Assembly: GCA_019426215.1 (NCBI GenBank) | Contig: CM033395.1 | Coordinates: forward strand, 20,140,569-20,204,568 | DNA: 64,000 nt | Direction: 5' to 3' | Source: Buddleja alternifolia | Taxonomy: Eukaryota; Streptophyta; Magnoliopsida; Lamiales; Scrophulariaceae | Shown: positions 43,441 to 54,918 of the stretch, piece after piece | Numbering within the stretch: position 1 is the first letter of the stretch | Layout: every line of letters starts with the position of its first letter | The notes under the pieces: generated by a model | What the model saw: the letters and a program-made list of their open reading frames with translations, nothing else | What the model was told of the DNA's origin: nothing | The model's database searches: none | Program-made: the position numbers and the translations under genes

Positions 43441-44627
43441 CAAAATACAAACGAAACAACATCTAATCTTTTGTGAGTGCTTTATTTATTAGTTTATTAT
43501 ATTCTGCAATATTTAGTGTCATTGTCATTCATGTAGGATCATAACTTAAATGCGTTTTATCTAAATTATCGAACATACTTATTTGTATATCCTAGGTGTC
43601 GTACTTTATTGCACCTTGAGACTGTGGTATCATTTTAATCTTTGTTGGATATTCAAATGTACAAGTCTCCTGCTGGTATGGGACAGTGGGGAGAAGGACT
43701 ACAATTGTTGTGTCATGATTGCTATCGGCCTGGCGGAGTACTTTATCTAGCCTGTGCACTAAATGTGATATTATCTTGGTTATATGGATCCCTCATTGAT
43801 TATTGATTATCTGGGCCCAAATTGTGGCATGGAGGTTTGTGATCCGTGCGGGCAGCATCGGGCTTGTCGTAATGCTTGGTCACAAGCTCATGGTTTCCGA
43901 TTCCCCTTCCGCGCATGGACGGAGCGTATCATGGCAATGGGGTCGTAAATTTAGACATGTACCCGGATATGTCAGTTTGTTAGCAAGGTCGCTCCCTGCA
44001 TTTGGTGGATAAGGTAGTTATTCTGAAGCGGAAGTCATAAGGAGGTTATCAACAAAACCGTATCCTTTATTATGTGATAGACCTCAATTGGAAGTGAAGT
44101 ACCTAAGTGCTACACCGTGACACAATCTCAGGAACCACTATGAGTGACTCTAGTGCTTTGCGAAGGCAAATCCCGGTGGTAGCCACTTCTAGAATTCTCA
44201 CTAACAATTGAGTGTTATGTGTTATCAGCTTTCCTTATTCATTGATGATTATTACACTGTTTGACTGTTATCATATTATCATGATCATGCATCATGATAT
44301 TTACATATTATGACTTTCGTGCATAAAACCCCACACTTACACACACTGCACTCACTGGGCTTAGTAGCTCACCACTCGTGTCTCCCCTTCCCCATGCTAA
44401 ATATGAAGAATATTGATCAATAGATTGCAACCTACTTAAGATCGTGGATTAACTCACGTGTCGTAAAGGGAGGTATTCTAGTTTGAGATTATATTAAATC
44501 AGATTCATATAACAAGAATTTCACGTCTTATTTCACTAAAAGTTTTGATTTTTGATTTTGTAGAGCTCTGAACCACATTATTGGATATTTTGGCGATTTA
44601 ATAACCGAACAAGTAGGGCGTGACAGG

Positions 44628-44639
44628 TGGTATCAAAGC
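44628..44639 (+). other. Primer binding site of the LARD-like element
   Basis: tggtatcaaagc, two bases after the LTR end gggcgtgaca, is the initiator-Met site with one change (TGGTATCAGAGC). The following ttaggtt is usual for Ty3 chromoviruses. Confidence 0.9.
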
Positions 44640-44853
44640 TTAGGTTAATACATAGGCCATACCAGGATAGGCTCCTCAGACCCTCATAATATGATAAGAT
44701 AAGAAGCTCATTAGAATGTGATTCCACTTTAATAGTTATATTAGCAAGTTAGTATTTGAATTGTGGTAGATCACTGTTGAGGTGGCCAACCAACAAGTGA
44801 TTCATTGCAATGTGGTGCTGATTTTAGGATTAAACTCAAATAAAGAATAGTGA

Positions 44854-47737
44854 TGTCACGCCCCAATTTTTAGCCCTGAAAGGGGCCTAAACTAAAAGTG
44901 TGAACCTTTCAATTAAGTAGTCCAATCCAAAATCTGACACACTTCGACAAATTATCTAGTAGGGTCGCGGCCCTAACGTCAACCAAACATATTAAATAAC
45001 TTATTATTCATTGCTCAATCTACAATACTCACCTCTAGGATTGTCCATGTCTACACTCATGATCCTCCAAGCCAGTCTCATTGCTCAACTCGCCTCTAAC
45101 TGGAAGGAAGAAAGTGAAATACGTAAGCAAAGGCTTAGTGAGCTCCAGTGTTCGTGTGAAAGGTGATTAAAATAGTTTTTAGACCAAAAATCATAAGTTG
45201 ATGAGGTGAAATCAAAAATAGTTTTTATTTTTCAGAAAATCATTGAAATAGTTAAATTGAAATTTGCGTTCATGATAGCAGTTAAGCAATATGATTTGAC
45301 ACCAAAACTTTAGTATAAACATTTAGTATATGCATTCAATCAATAGGCAGTTACAGTAAACTTTACATTTCATATTTAAGCAGTAGGGGGCCATGTTAGC
45401 AGTAGCATCGCGTCCGATGACTTTGCTCATAGCACTTTGGGTCCCGCTGTTTCTTTCTTGTCACCCCTGAACAATCGGCTTAAAAGCCATCACCTAATGA
45501 CTAGCCCCCACATAGGCTCGCGAAGCCCGTTTGGTCATATCCCGGGAATGCCACAATTCAATTCCTACAACCCACTCACCCTCAAAACACTTCGTCTTTG
45601 GGTGTTGGAATTTTGCAGTGGATAGCGGGAACCGTTTTAAGACCGCAGGCCAGTGCCTGTCCAGCCGAACCCTAGCCCTATCCACGCCCGACACTTGGGC
45701 CCGACACTCAACCATATATAATATGCAATCACATAATTTCACATTTGATGCAATAGTGGCCTTTTGGCTCATGATACAATAATCAGTCAATTTTAGTGAA
45801 TAAGTATCAAACGTGTGTTGAAGATATACTTTCTTGGAAATCATTTTATCCAAAATATGCATTTAAAACGATTCATGACTTTGGAAAAATGTACAATGCA
45901 ATGGTTTAGAAAAGTACTTTTGATATTATTTGAAAAACATTGAAATTCAATTATTTGATAACGGTAAAACCATGATAATTTGCATATAAATATATATAAG
46001 GACGTAGTAAAACTTCCAGTTTTGAAAGACATATAAATATCGTTTTTCGAGGCAACTCACAGTACACTTCCGAGCTACTCAGAATCGTCACCGAGCGAAT
46101 CTCCAACTCTACCAACTTGTCAAATTGTGTTTCCTCAAATAGTGTTGTAGAGAACGAACCTATTCCAAATAAGAATGTAATCACTACTACACTTACATAA
46201 TCAAGTTATCTGAATTCTAATTCCCAATATGATACATACTTAATTGCAAATAACCAAAGGTTAGCTAATACAACTTACCCAACACTTATCCAGCTTCAAT
46301 ACTATGTATAGATCGGATCCAAGAGGCTGAAAACCTCCATTGTCATTCATGAACAAGATTACACCAGATCACTTCGCCGTGTGCCTCCTTTAATTGTCGC
46401 GCGTCTCCGCCATTATCCTTTGTACGTCCCTTTAACATTCCAATCAATAACTAAACTTAATATCCATAATTCTCAAATAACTAAGCTTTCTTACAATCTA
46501 AATTTCATCTCAGGAACCTGACTGAAAAGGATAAATCATCCCTTCAAACTCAACGTTCCGAAACTGCCAGATTTAGACACGTCATGCCACCTTGTAGATA
46601 AATCAACTTTCCAATCACATTACACCAAGGATTTTGGAAATTCTTACCACTAAGAACATCTAAATTTAAACCTCTGTTTAGTGGTTATCTCGAATTTACC
46701 ATAGAACCAAAATAAGGGGTATTTCAAAATAAAGAAACAGGAATGATTGTTTCTGGAAACTAAAACAGCACACTGGCATAGATCGTTTGGTGGCCATTTC
46801 TGGACTATTTCCTCATCAATTTTCAACAAACTTTACCATTCAACATATCTACACTAAATAAGGATTCTAAATATGATTTTGCATGTATAACCAGAGCATA
46901 GAAAATGGGGTTTTTTGGGCAATTGGATATGGAACACAAATTCTGAAATTGAAAGAGCTTACTGGCAGTGATGCTTTAAATGCAAATTCTGTAATGATTC
47001 CTCAACAATTTCCAAAGAAAATTACTTGTAATAATATCTATACTGATAGAGGTTTCGAAATATGGTCTTGCATGCATGATCAATCAATCGGAAGAGTTGT
47101 TTCTTGTCAAGCAAAAACAGAATACAGTTCTGAAAATTAAAATCTGGAGAGCTTTGCTCAAGGTTTGAAGCGATTCTGAAATTTTTGGTACCCAATTCAA
47201 CAAATGCGATTCCATATTATTGTACCTTATCCTCTTAGGATGAAATTGATATAAGGAACACCAAAAATGGACATCATTTGATCAAATATCAATTTTTCAG
47301 CCACTGCCAGAGCTGGATTTTCATGCGGGATTTGCTTGTAAGATTTGTTATTTTGTTATGGGTTGATCTTTTATTGTTGTAGTTCTCTTGAACGTTTGAG
47401 AGCTTAAAGGAGGTAAAAATGGAGGAAATAATGATGTTTGGACCAGGCAATAGTTGGGTAAAATGAGAGAAAAAATGAATGAATAGGTAGTAGTATATAT
47501 ATAGGTTGTAAGGTGGGCTTGAGTGCAATTTTCCTATTTGTGTCCAAGCCCTTACCATATTGTATATCATCTAATGTCCCTTCACACATAAGAGTTAATA
47601 TTCAGCCCCTACATGGAGCAAGATTAGTATTCATCCAATATAATTACCAAGAGAAGGGATAATACAGTTTGCTCAAGTAATTATCAAGAGATTATAATAC
47701 TTAGTCATCGAATTAGTAAGAAAATACGGGTGTCACA
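44854..47737 (-). mobile_element. Solo Ty3/gypsy LTR with AGTGA target duplication
   Basis: 2884 bp, tgtcacgcccc...cgggtgtcaca. agtga flanks it at 44849-44853 and 47738-47742. On the minus strand it starts TGTGACACCCG and has a TATA tract about 240 bp in (near 47495). Its block ctaccaaacccttgggcccg-like area (45650-45715, with cacttgggcccgacactcaa) matches, reversed, 63900-63990. It inserted 214 bp after the primer site of the host element. No ORF of note is inside; two short frames at 45494-45862 overlap this GC-rich LTR block and are not genes. Confidence 0.92.
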
Positions 47738-47742
47738 AGTGA

Positions 47743-50700
47743 AGCATTTTTTTATGCAGTGTTTGAGACATAACACTGTTTGTTTAGGTTACTAATAAAT
47801 ATTAGTCAAAACGATTAATCTTGCCTATTTCTCGAATACAAGTTGGGTTCACTTTCATGTCGTGGTGCAACTGAAGGGAGCGAACTAGTTTCATCGTCGA
47901 GCTTAGAAACAATTCAAGTAATTTAATTGATATTCTTGAACTACTAAGCTTAGGATGACAATGTAGTTAATTTATGCCTTGCTTCAGGTGCCATATTTTA
48001 TTCGATTTTTTCATAATTATTCGATTACTGCCCTTCTTCTTACATGGAATACATAAGTCTATTTTATACCTAAGATATATTATACTCTTCTCATCATTAT
48101 ACCTTTGGAATTTCATTTTACCAATATCTTACTCCATCTTCTTTGATTCAGTCCGTCATAACTTGCCCATAACTGCAAATAGATATTCCCCTAAGTGCAT
48201 TTTTTCAGTTCAATTTTGATTCCTTGACTGTTTACTATGCTCTACCATTGAAGTTTTGGACTTCTTTGTATTCTCCTTGTTTCCCAGGAAATCCTATGAG
48301 TCCTAATTCCTTAATCTTTAGTTATATATATTGAAATTGTCAACATCAAAACTATTCCTATTCCAGAGCGATGGTCTTTGTATTGTCATACTTAATCTTT
48401 TGAACTCTGTTGATTACTTCTGAACTACAATATTTCATGTAGATTCAACTTCACATGCCCACCCAACTACATTATAGCGCATTCAAAATCTATAATTTTC
48501 CACACATATCATTTTTATTTTATTTTTGGAAATCCCAGGGTAAATCTCCACCGGTCACCCAGTAGAGCAAACCTGTCCATACGCAATAGCCCGCAAACCA
48601 CGTATGGAGGTAAGCCGCCCTAGGTTACCCATAGGCGACGGGCTCGATAAGCGCAGGGACCCCCAGGGGAGGATCTGGGGGAGGACGGAGGAGTAAACTC
48701 CCCAAACTACCCCTTTCTCCCAATCCACTACATCTAGGTTTCGAACCCGGGTGGGCTCTCACGGCCAAAGGCCTTGTGACCACTTCGGCCACACCCCCTT
48801 GCTTTACACATATCATTTTCAAGAGTTCTATTCATTAAAATATTCCCGTAAGTGATTGTGAAGACCTTTCTAATTCTATATTATTATCTTATTGTATGTT
48901 TTGAACTTCAGCTCAAATATCAATAATCTAATACTCATGTATTTGATATATATTCTCTTGAGTTGAAAACTATATCTTGTCAATCTTGATGACCGGTAAT
49001 TTGTTTTTGAACTTTCGATGTCTTTTAAACAATCGAAATTTAGTTGGATCATTGTTAATGGAGCTCAGTTTACCTATTTGTGTCTTCTGAAATATTGATC
49101 ATGTCCATTAATAGCAAACTTTCTTGAGTCTTCTTTCATTAAAATCATCTCTCAGCTTCAAACATTTGCAATTGTATCGTTATCCCTGTAATCCCTCCTA
49201 ATGTGTGTATCTCTTCTTGAATTTCATCATACTTTGATATTAAAATCCCTATTAAAAAACAATAAGGGGTCCTTAAGATCTGTTTCAATGAGGTCTATTT
49301 CTTCTAATTTCATTTGGATATTTCAAACTTTCTTTCACTTATATTTCCACCTGACCGCACTAACATGTCGTAGTAATTGAGTACACTTTTGCATCATTTC
49401 CTTCTATCACAACTAATTCCTTCAACTGACACTGAGATAAGTTTTAATCATCATTCAGCTAAAAGTTATTATATTGCTCGTTATTTTAGAAGTTGTTTCT
49501 TGTCACACTCCAATTCAAGTTAGAAATTCTATCATTTCGTTAAGGACCTGTAATTTCCAAGAAAGAAGTGAAGGAAGTAAAGATGTTAATGCTTCAGGTA
49601 ACACATGTACAGACATTGTCATGATTTTCCAATTATTGTTCTTCTTCTATTGGATAGAATAATGTCCATTTTATTCCCGAAAAGCCCGTCTACTCTCGAT
49701 TATGCTTGTACCCTCTCATACTCAGTGTTCTCATTCTAAGAATGTCTTGCTTCTCTTCTTTTGTTCTTTTACTCAAGATTTCCATGTGACCTTAATAAAA
49801 TTATATTTCCCCTAAATGAATTGTTCTATAATATCTTCATTGACTATTTGCTTCACAAGTTATTATTATTTGATTATTACCACTAAAGTCAAGATGAGAA
49901 CCCATTTTCCTAAAGTTTAGCCTTTGATTTTGATCAGGTTGAACTGTTCATTGTAAAAATTGAGAATTTTCTACTCTTTGTTTTCTCCTTGCTCCTTGAA
50001 AATTCTATGAACTCTAACCGCTCTAATGTTTGGAAGCTCTTTTCTATTCAAGAATTATCGTCCTTGCATTCAAAACCTTGTCATGCCGTAACTTTTGAAT
50101 CCAACATTTTTCTTCTTAATTGTATCATTTTGATTCATCCTTCCTTGAAGATCCAAGTATAGACAACTTCTATATTCGCAATGCCTCATTGTCCATACTT
50201 ATCTTTCTTGAGGGGGTCATCAATAAAATATTCTTGCACGGCCTATTGTGAACCTCCCAAGCTCTAGACAGTATTATATGCATAACTCTTGAAATTCAAC
50301 TTGAATAGTCCACATCGAAGACTCTTCTATTATTCTACATCACTAAAATATTGTCCTTGTTTGAAGACTAATATTTTCTTCTTAACTCTAAATACCTTTT
50401 AATATCCGATATACTTACTATTAGTTCAATTCAATCATTGTCAGAGAATTGTCTATTAGCGCTCTTTCTTGATCTTCCTAGATTAAATCATCCTTCAAAG
50501 GTAAGTATGAACAACTGTAATTGTACCACCGTTCTTTCAATTCTTCATATCATTACTTCTAATAATTCCGTTGAGTTTGTCCTCTTCCTTTGGCATTAAA
50601 TTCTTTATCCAAAACAGTGCAAAATTTACCTTGCTTAAGTGAATTCTGTTGTCTTTCATCTCGTTTGGATATATCAAAGTATCCTTGACCTGTATCCATC

Positions 50701-51856
50701 GTGATTGAGAATGCCAGTTTCAACATCAGTTTTGATCTACAAAGTATTCTACGTTTTGTCGTCGTTTTAGTGGCTAGTATCTTATCCGAACCTACCAAAA
50801 TCCATTTTGTTTATCATAGAGAAGTTCTTGTCTTTCCATTCCTGAACTTGTCTCCTGATGAATCGGAGTACATAACTATTTATTCATTATATTATTTTTT
50901 GTTGCCTCAATCAACCCTCTTTCCAAGTTCCCAAGAAGTATCTGAAAGAAATTTCTTAATACATCATTCTATCAAGTTGTTTACTATTTCAGTCTATGTT
51001 TATGTGATATCTATTGATCATATTGCTCCCATGTCCTCAGCGATTCGACTAATTACCTAACCATGCAGGTATTTGTTCTACCGTTGGCTAGATGCTCTCA
51101 TTTTTGTTTTCCTCCATTTCGTGATTACCGAGTTACATCCATAAGCTTGTTTTGAAGCTATATCTTGTTATTGTGAAAATTGTTCCCTATCCAATGATTC
51201 TTCCATTCGTTCAAAGACCATCAGGATATTTAATTCCTTGAACTATCTCATGATTATATACATGAACTATCTCATGATTATATATATTCCTTATAAGAGT
51301 TTAACTAAATCAGATCATATTTTGTCCGAGCTCCTTTTATCATCCTGTCCAGTTCTTCTGAAATTGTTGTCAGTGACTTCGTTATAATATTTTTTATATC
51401 ATAAAGAATGGACTTTGACTTAGTCCCTATCTTGGTTACATTTCTTTCTTCGACCCCTCTGATTATTCAAGTGAATACTTGTCGATAACTGTCTAGGAAA
51501 CTTAGAGGAGATTTTCATTTGTATTTTCTCGCTCACACATCACTTGACGATTTGTAGGCTCCTTAGAAATCTGGCTCGATTCTTCATTCTACTAGAACTC
51601 AATCTTGCCCGTATCCTTCTCCAACTTGTTCTGGCCCCAATATGAACCTTTTTAATCGTAGAGATGTGACACTTTACTTTTGACCTTCAGCTATTTCAAA
51701 GGTCTTTCATCTTCAAACCTTTAAAATTAAGAACATAATTTTGTTTCTTCAGTACTTCGCATGATTTTGATATAGTTATAATTTTTTTATAAGTTTTGGG
51801 AAACAATAATCAAGCCGATTGATTAAGTTAGCAAGAATTCGGGGACAGAATTCCTC
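47743..51856 (+). mobile_element. Non-coding internal domain of the LARD-like element
   Basis: About 3.8 kb excluding the SINE. The plus strand is T/C-rich (runs such as ttctccttgtttcccagg, tctccttgctccttg). I find no gag, protease, RT, RNase H or integrase motif in any frame; the longest frame is 119 codons at 50701 and looks random. Primer site and polypurine tract are kept, so the domain is bounded like a replicating element. The blocks near 48270 and 49985 look like diverged copies of each other. Confidence 0.7.
48516..48805 (-). mobile_element. tRNA-derived SINE with 14-bp target duplication
   Basis: GC-rich 290-bp island. On the minus strand it has an A-box-like TGGCCGAAGTGG (48780-48791) and a perfect B box GGTTCGAAACC (about 48738-48748), spaced as in a pol III promoter, followed by a tRNA-unrelated body and an A-rich tail (CCAAAAATAAAATA). 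acacatatcatttt flanks it at 48502-48515 and 48806-48819. A SINE is copied by LINE enzymes. I cannot name the family. Confidence 0.93.
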
Positions 51857-51869
51857 GAAGGGGGGAGGA
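51857..51869 (+). other. Polypurine tract of the LARD-like element
   Basis: gaaggggggagga lies directly before the 3' LTR. The preceding ggggacagaattcctcg is the GAATTCGGGGACGAATTC-type box of chromoviruses. Confidence 0.9.
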
Positions 51870-52975
51870 TGTAACACCCATACATTTATTTTAGTAGTAA
51901 GTTTGATTATTTTTACCTTTAGATATTTCAGTTCGAATAATTGAGTACAATTAATTTAGCATCATCTTCGCTTTATTAACTATGTCGGTATTGAGTTTCC
52001 AAACCCTAAAAGTTGTCATGAAAAGTAAATTCAGATGTAATTGAAAATAATTTAATATTCAGGAACTAAATTGCTTTTATTATTTATGGACTAAGCTGTA
52101 AAACACATGAGGTTTTGGGGTTAAAAATATTACACATAAATAGATGTTAAATTGTACTTTCTGTTACAATAAAACATTATTGTAAGCTAGGTGCCACTAC
52201 ACCTAGTTTATATATATATATATATACATACACATAGGACACATTATACATAGTACTATATACACACAAAAGCAATTCCATTACCTTTCCCCTCCACACA
52301 AGGTACACCCTTCTGCTTTTGTTCTTTGCCTATGTTATCTATTCTGATGGCTTATTTCTTCACATCTTGTCATTCATTTAACAATTAACCCTTTTGTCTT
52401 CTTCAATTAGCCGGTTGTTCTTCTTTTTTTTATATAGTTTATGGTGAATTGGTATATTAATTTCTTGTTAATTAATTAGACCGTGATCTTCTTAGTTGAA
52501 TATTCATCAATGTGATTAAGTCTCATATATTAACATGACTAAGTTAAATTTCACATAATAATTAATAGGTTATCCCTTAATTCATTTGCATAACTGAACT
52601 GTTAGTTTAATAAATTTTATTTATCATGTTGAAGGATTCATATAACATAATTCATTGTTTAGTAGCTAATTAGAATGAATTGAGTTAGTGACATATCAGT
52701 AATACTAGTTTAATACTAGTTTTACCTTTTGATATACAACTGATTTTTTACTGAAATAGGAGATATTAGTCTACTGTCGTAAGTGGCAGTATTTATTTAC
52801 TTTGAAGATCAATTAAGTTCTTTCTTTACTAATCAATTGAACCCATATAAATATTAATTACTAGGGAGATAGTGTACTAAGTTAGTTATTTGTTTGATTG
52901 AATGGAATCATGTCGATGTATCCTAAATTTTGGCTAGTACCCTAATATAACATTATGGGTTAATGACGTAGATAC
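51870..52975 (+). mobile_element. 3' LTR of the LARD-like element, truncated
   Basis: Starts tgtaacacccatac. It carries a TATA tract (52208-52226) followed by cctttcccctccacacaagg, a plausible start region. It is cut near 52975, where leader DNA of a minus copia element begins, so neither its end nor a target duplication can be seen. The end point is approximate. Confidence 0.8.
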
Positions 52976-53063
52976 TTATAACATATAATAGCAATCAGTG
53001 GTTATAAACATATGAAAGCGCATACAAAAATCAACGAAGCAATAATTTTGGCTTTGATATCAC
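52976..53063 (-). mobile_element. copia leader start and primer site
   Basis: Minus strand GTGATATCAAAGCCAA (53048-53063) is a mutated initiator-Met primer site next to the LTR. The adjacent aaaatcaacgaagc matches the leader beside the 60209 LTR. Confidence 0.75.
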
Positions 53064-54050
53064 TGTTGGGAATCGTTATTCAAAATACGCAGTGGTTAAA
53101 ATTTTTATTTCGATTCCTGAGCCATGGATGAATTTAGGCTTCTCGTTGATTTTAAACGAAGAACGAGATTGAACGACTTACCTCTTTCAGCGTGTTTGTT
53201 ATCATGTTCATGAGAGTATCAACCCGTGAGTTCCTACCTAGATTGTCACGCGAAGATGATGATCTTCAAAAGTTCCATCCTCCTCTCCTAGCAACGGGGC
53301 GGACGGCTAGTGCTTATGAGAAGGAGAGGGAATTTTATCTTTATTGCTTTTCTCTAAGAAAACCTAACTCTAAGTTGTAAGGTGTAAAGTGATTAACTGC
53401 TTAATGACCAAGGCATTAAATAAAACCAAGTAACTTATTTATCACGTCAAGGCTGGCCGTCCGGACCTTAGTGGGATGGGCTTATTGGGCTCATCTAAAG
53501 TATAGCCCAATGTTAAGTAGTTTAATTAATTAATCCAAGTCCAATCCAATTAGACAATTAATTAAATACTTATTTTTTTAATTAATAGTATATATTAATT
53601 CCAAATTAATTCAACTATTAATATGAATTAAATAAAATATATTTAACTCATACCATTAAATATATATTTATTAAATCAACACATCCCTAACGATTAGTAG
53701 TACCACATCCATGTGAAACTACTGAAATACCCTTTTTGCAGTAAAACCATTTCGTCCTATCATCTTCATATAGCGAGACTGTCTACGCTCGTCTTGATTG
53801 GCACAGGGAGGATTCCAAGGATATAGTTATCACCAAGCCCCTTGAAGCTATACCGAAACCCAAGCAAGCGCGAGATGAATATGTCATTATGAACCTTTAA
53901 GTTACAAATACCATATGCGTATAAGCTCTTTACTGACGCAACCCGATCAAGTAAGAGTCATGGAATGTCAAACTCATAGAACTTGATACTGTACTAAATA
54001 ATCATACTGATGTGAAATTACCGAACTGCCCTTCTTATCCAATACGTGTC
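53064..54050 (-). mobile_element. copia (Angela-like) LTR, minus, truncated
   Basis: Starts tgttgggaatcgttattc. It follows the 60209 LTR (cgattcctgagccatgg, cgaagaacgagattgaacga) and then the 5194-type LTR (accgaaacccaagcaag, tcaagtaagagtcatgg) until about 54050. The TGTTAG end is lost. It is therefore a 5' LTR by its primer site, with both neighbours missing. Confidence 0.85.
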
Positions 54051-54360
54051 AGGTATATTTGTCATCCATCACATGCCTAGAATTATCAAGAGGAACCGAG
54101 GTTAATCTTAAATGACTAGTATCATTTCCGACTACCTCTCGTCCTACAAGCTCTGCACTTCTTTCTAGCATTACCTCTTAAGAAATCAGATATAGAACAT
54201 TAGCTCTCCAAGACCCAAGTTCTATTTGTCAGCGTACCTCATACCATAACCTTACTCACTAACCCCTCCATTGGGACATGAGTAATGCTTGTAATAAGCA
54301 TACCATCTAATGATTTGTTATATTAGGCCAGTTGGAACATTCTCAAGCAAAATAGCTAAG
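54051..54360. other. Unassigned DNA between copia LTR and leader
   Basis: Nothing recognisable in 310 bp. The longest frames are short and no LTR or leader block is present. Confidence 0.4.
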
Positions 54361-54913
54361 GGTCCTTAGGGAGAGTTATATAATGCAGAAAATAAGCCAA
54401 GATTTACGATTAGATGATTATATTGTACTCAAGTAAAATCAGGACTTTAATTTTACTTGGCTTCCACTACATTTTTCGAACCATTGCACTCCCACTGCAA
54501 TGAACGGAAGTCTCGTTGGATAGAATTTGTAGTGATTGATTGAGTTCTTCAAAATTTTCAATGAGTTGCAATCTGTAACAATATATGACTCACTGGAATC
54601 TTTGGAGTGGCCTTCCACGCCAATTAGTCCAATTACCTTTTGGATCATGGATCGCTTGACCTCAGCCTGTAACGAAATATTGGTGGTGATCCATCTAAGT
54701 ACTTTTCCATCAACTCCTATTGATCTAACAGTTGAATCTCATCTTGCAACCTGTAACAGTGTATGGGAAGTGAGATTTGCTTCGACCGATGGCATCGAAG
54801 GCACTTAGAGAGATGAATTATGAATTAGTGTATACCCCCATTAGTCGGGACGATGCCATACATAACCCATAATTCTACCTCTCAAAGTTTGATGGAGAGC
54901 CAGGATATCCAAT
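54361..54913 (-). mobile_element. copia leader, gag-proximal part
   Basis: In reverse it has the gtggaagccaagtaaaatta and gcagtgggagtgcaatggt blocks of the leaders at 23224, 32854 and 38500. It continues further upstream than the minus copies: ggcatcgtcccgactaatgg (about 54850) matches ggcatcgtcccagtaagtgg at 38184. The gag ATG side is lost near 54361. It is split from 57548 by a solo LTR. Confidence 0.82.
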
Positions 54914-54918
54914 ATCCC

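Larger units (their letters stand above)
40656..44625 (+). mobile_element. 5' LTR of a LARD-like Ty3 element, enlarged by insertions
   Basis: Starts tgtaatgcccat and ends gggcgtgaca, followed by a primer site. The first 229 bp align with the 3' LTR start at 51870 with about 14 differences by eye. From 40885 to about 43440 it holds a hAT-like fragment and a strand-switching satellite absent from the 3' LTR. 43441-44625 is U5-type DNA: agtctcctgctggtatggga (43664) and the cactgggcttagtagctcac block (44356) match other Ty3 LTRs. The promoter region seen at 52200 in the 3' LTR is missing here. Confidence 0.85.

Noticed and set aside
45494..45862. 122-codon minus frame with a paired plus frame
   Set aside because: Both cross the GC-rich U5 block of a solo LTR that is shared with the LTR at 63900.
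48738..48791. tRNA gene
   Set aside because: A and B boxes are present but the region does not fold as a full tRNA, and it is followed by a body, an A-rich tail and a target duplication, so it is a SINE.
49474..51060. Possible small host proteins (62-119 codons)
   Set aside because: They are scattered in T/C-rich DNA, share no motif with known families, and the lengths are those expected by chance at this composition.
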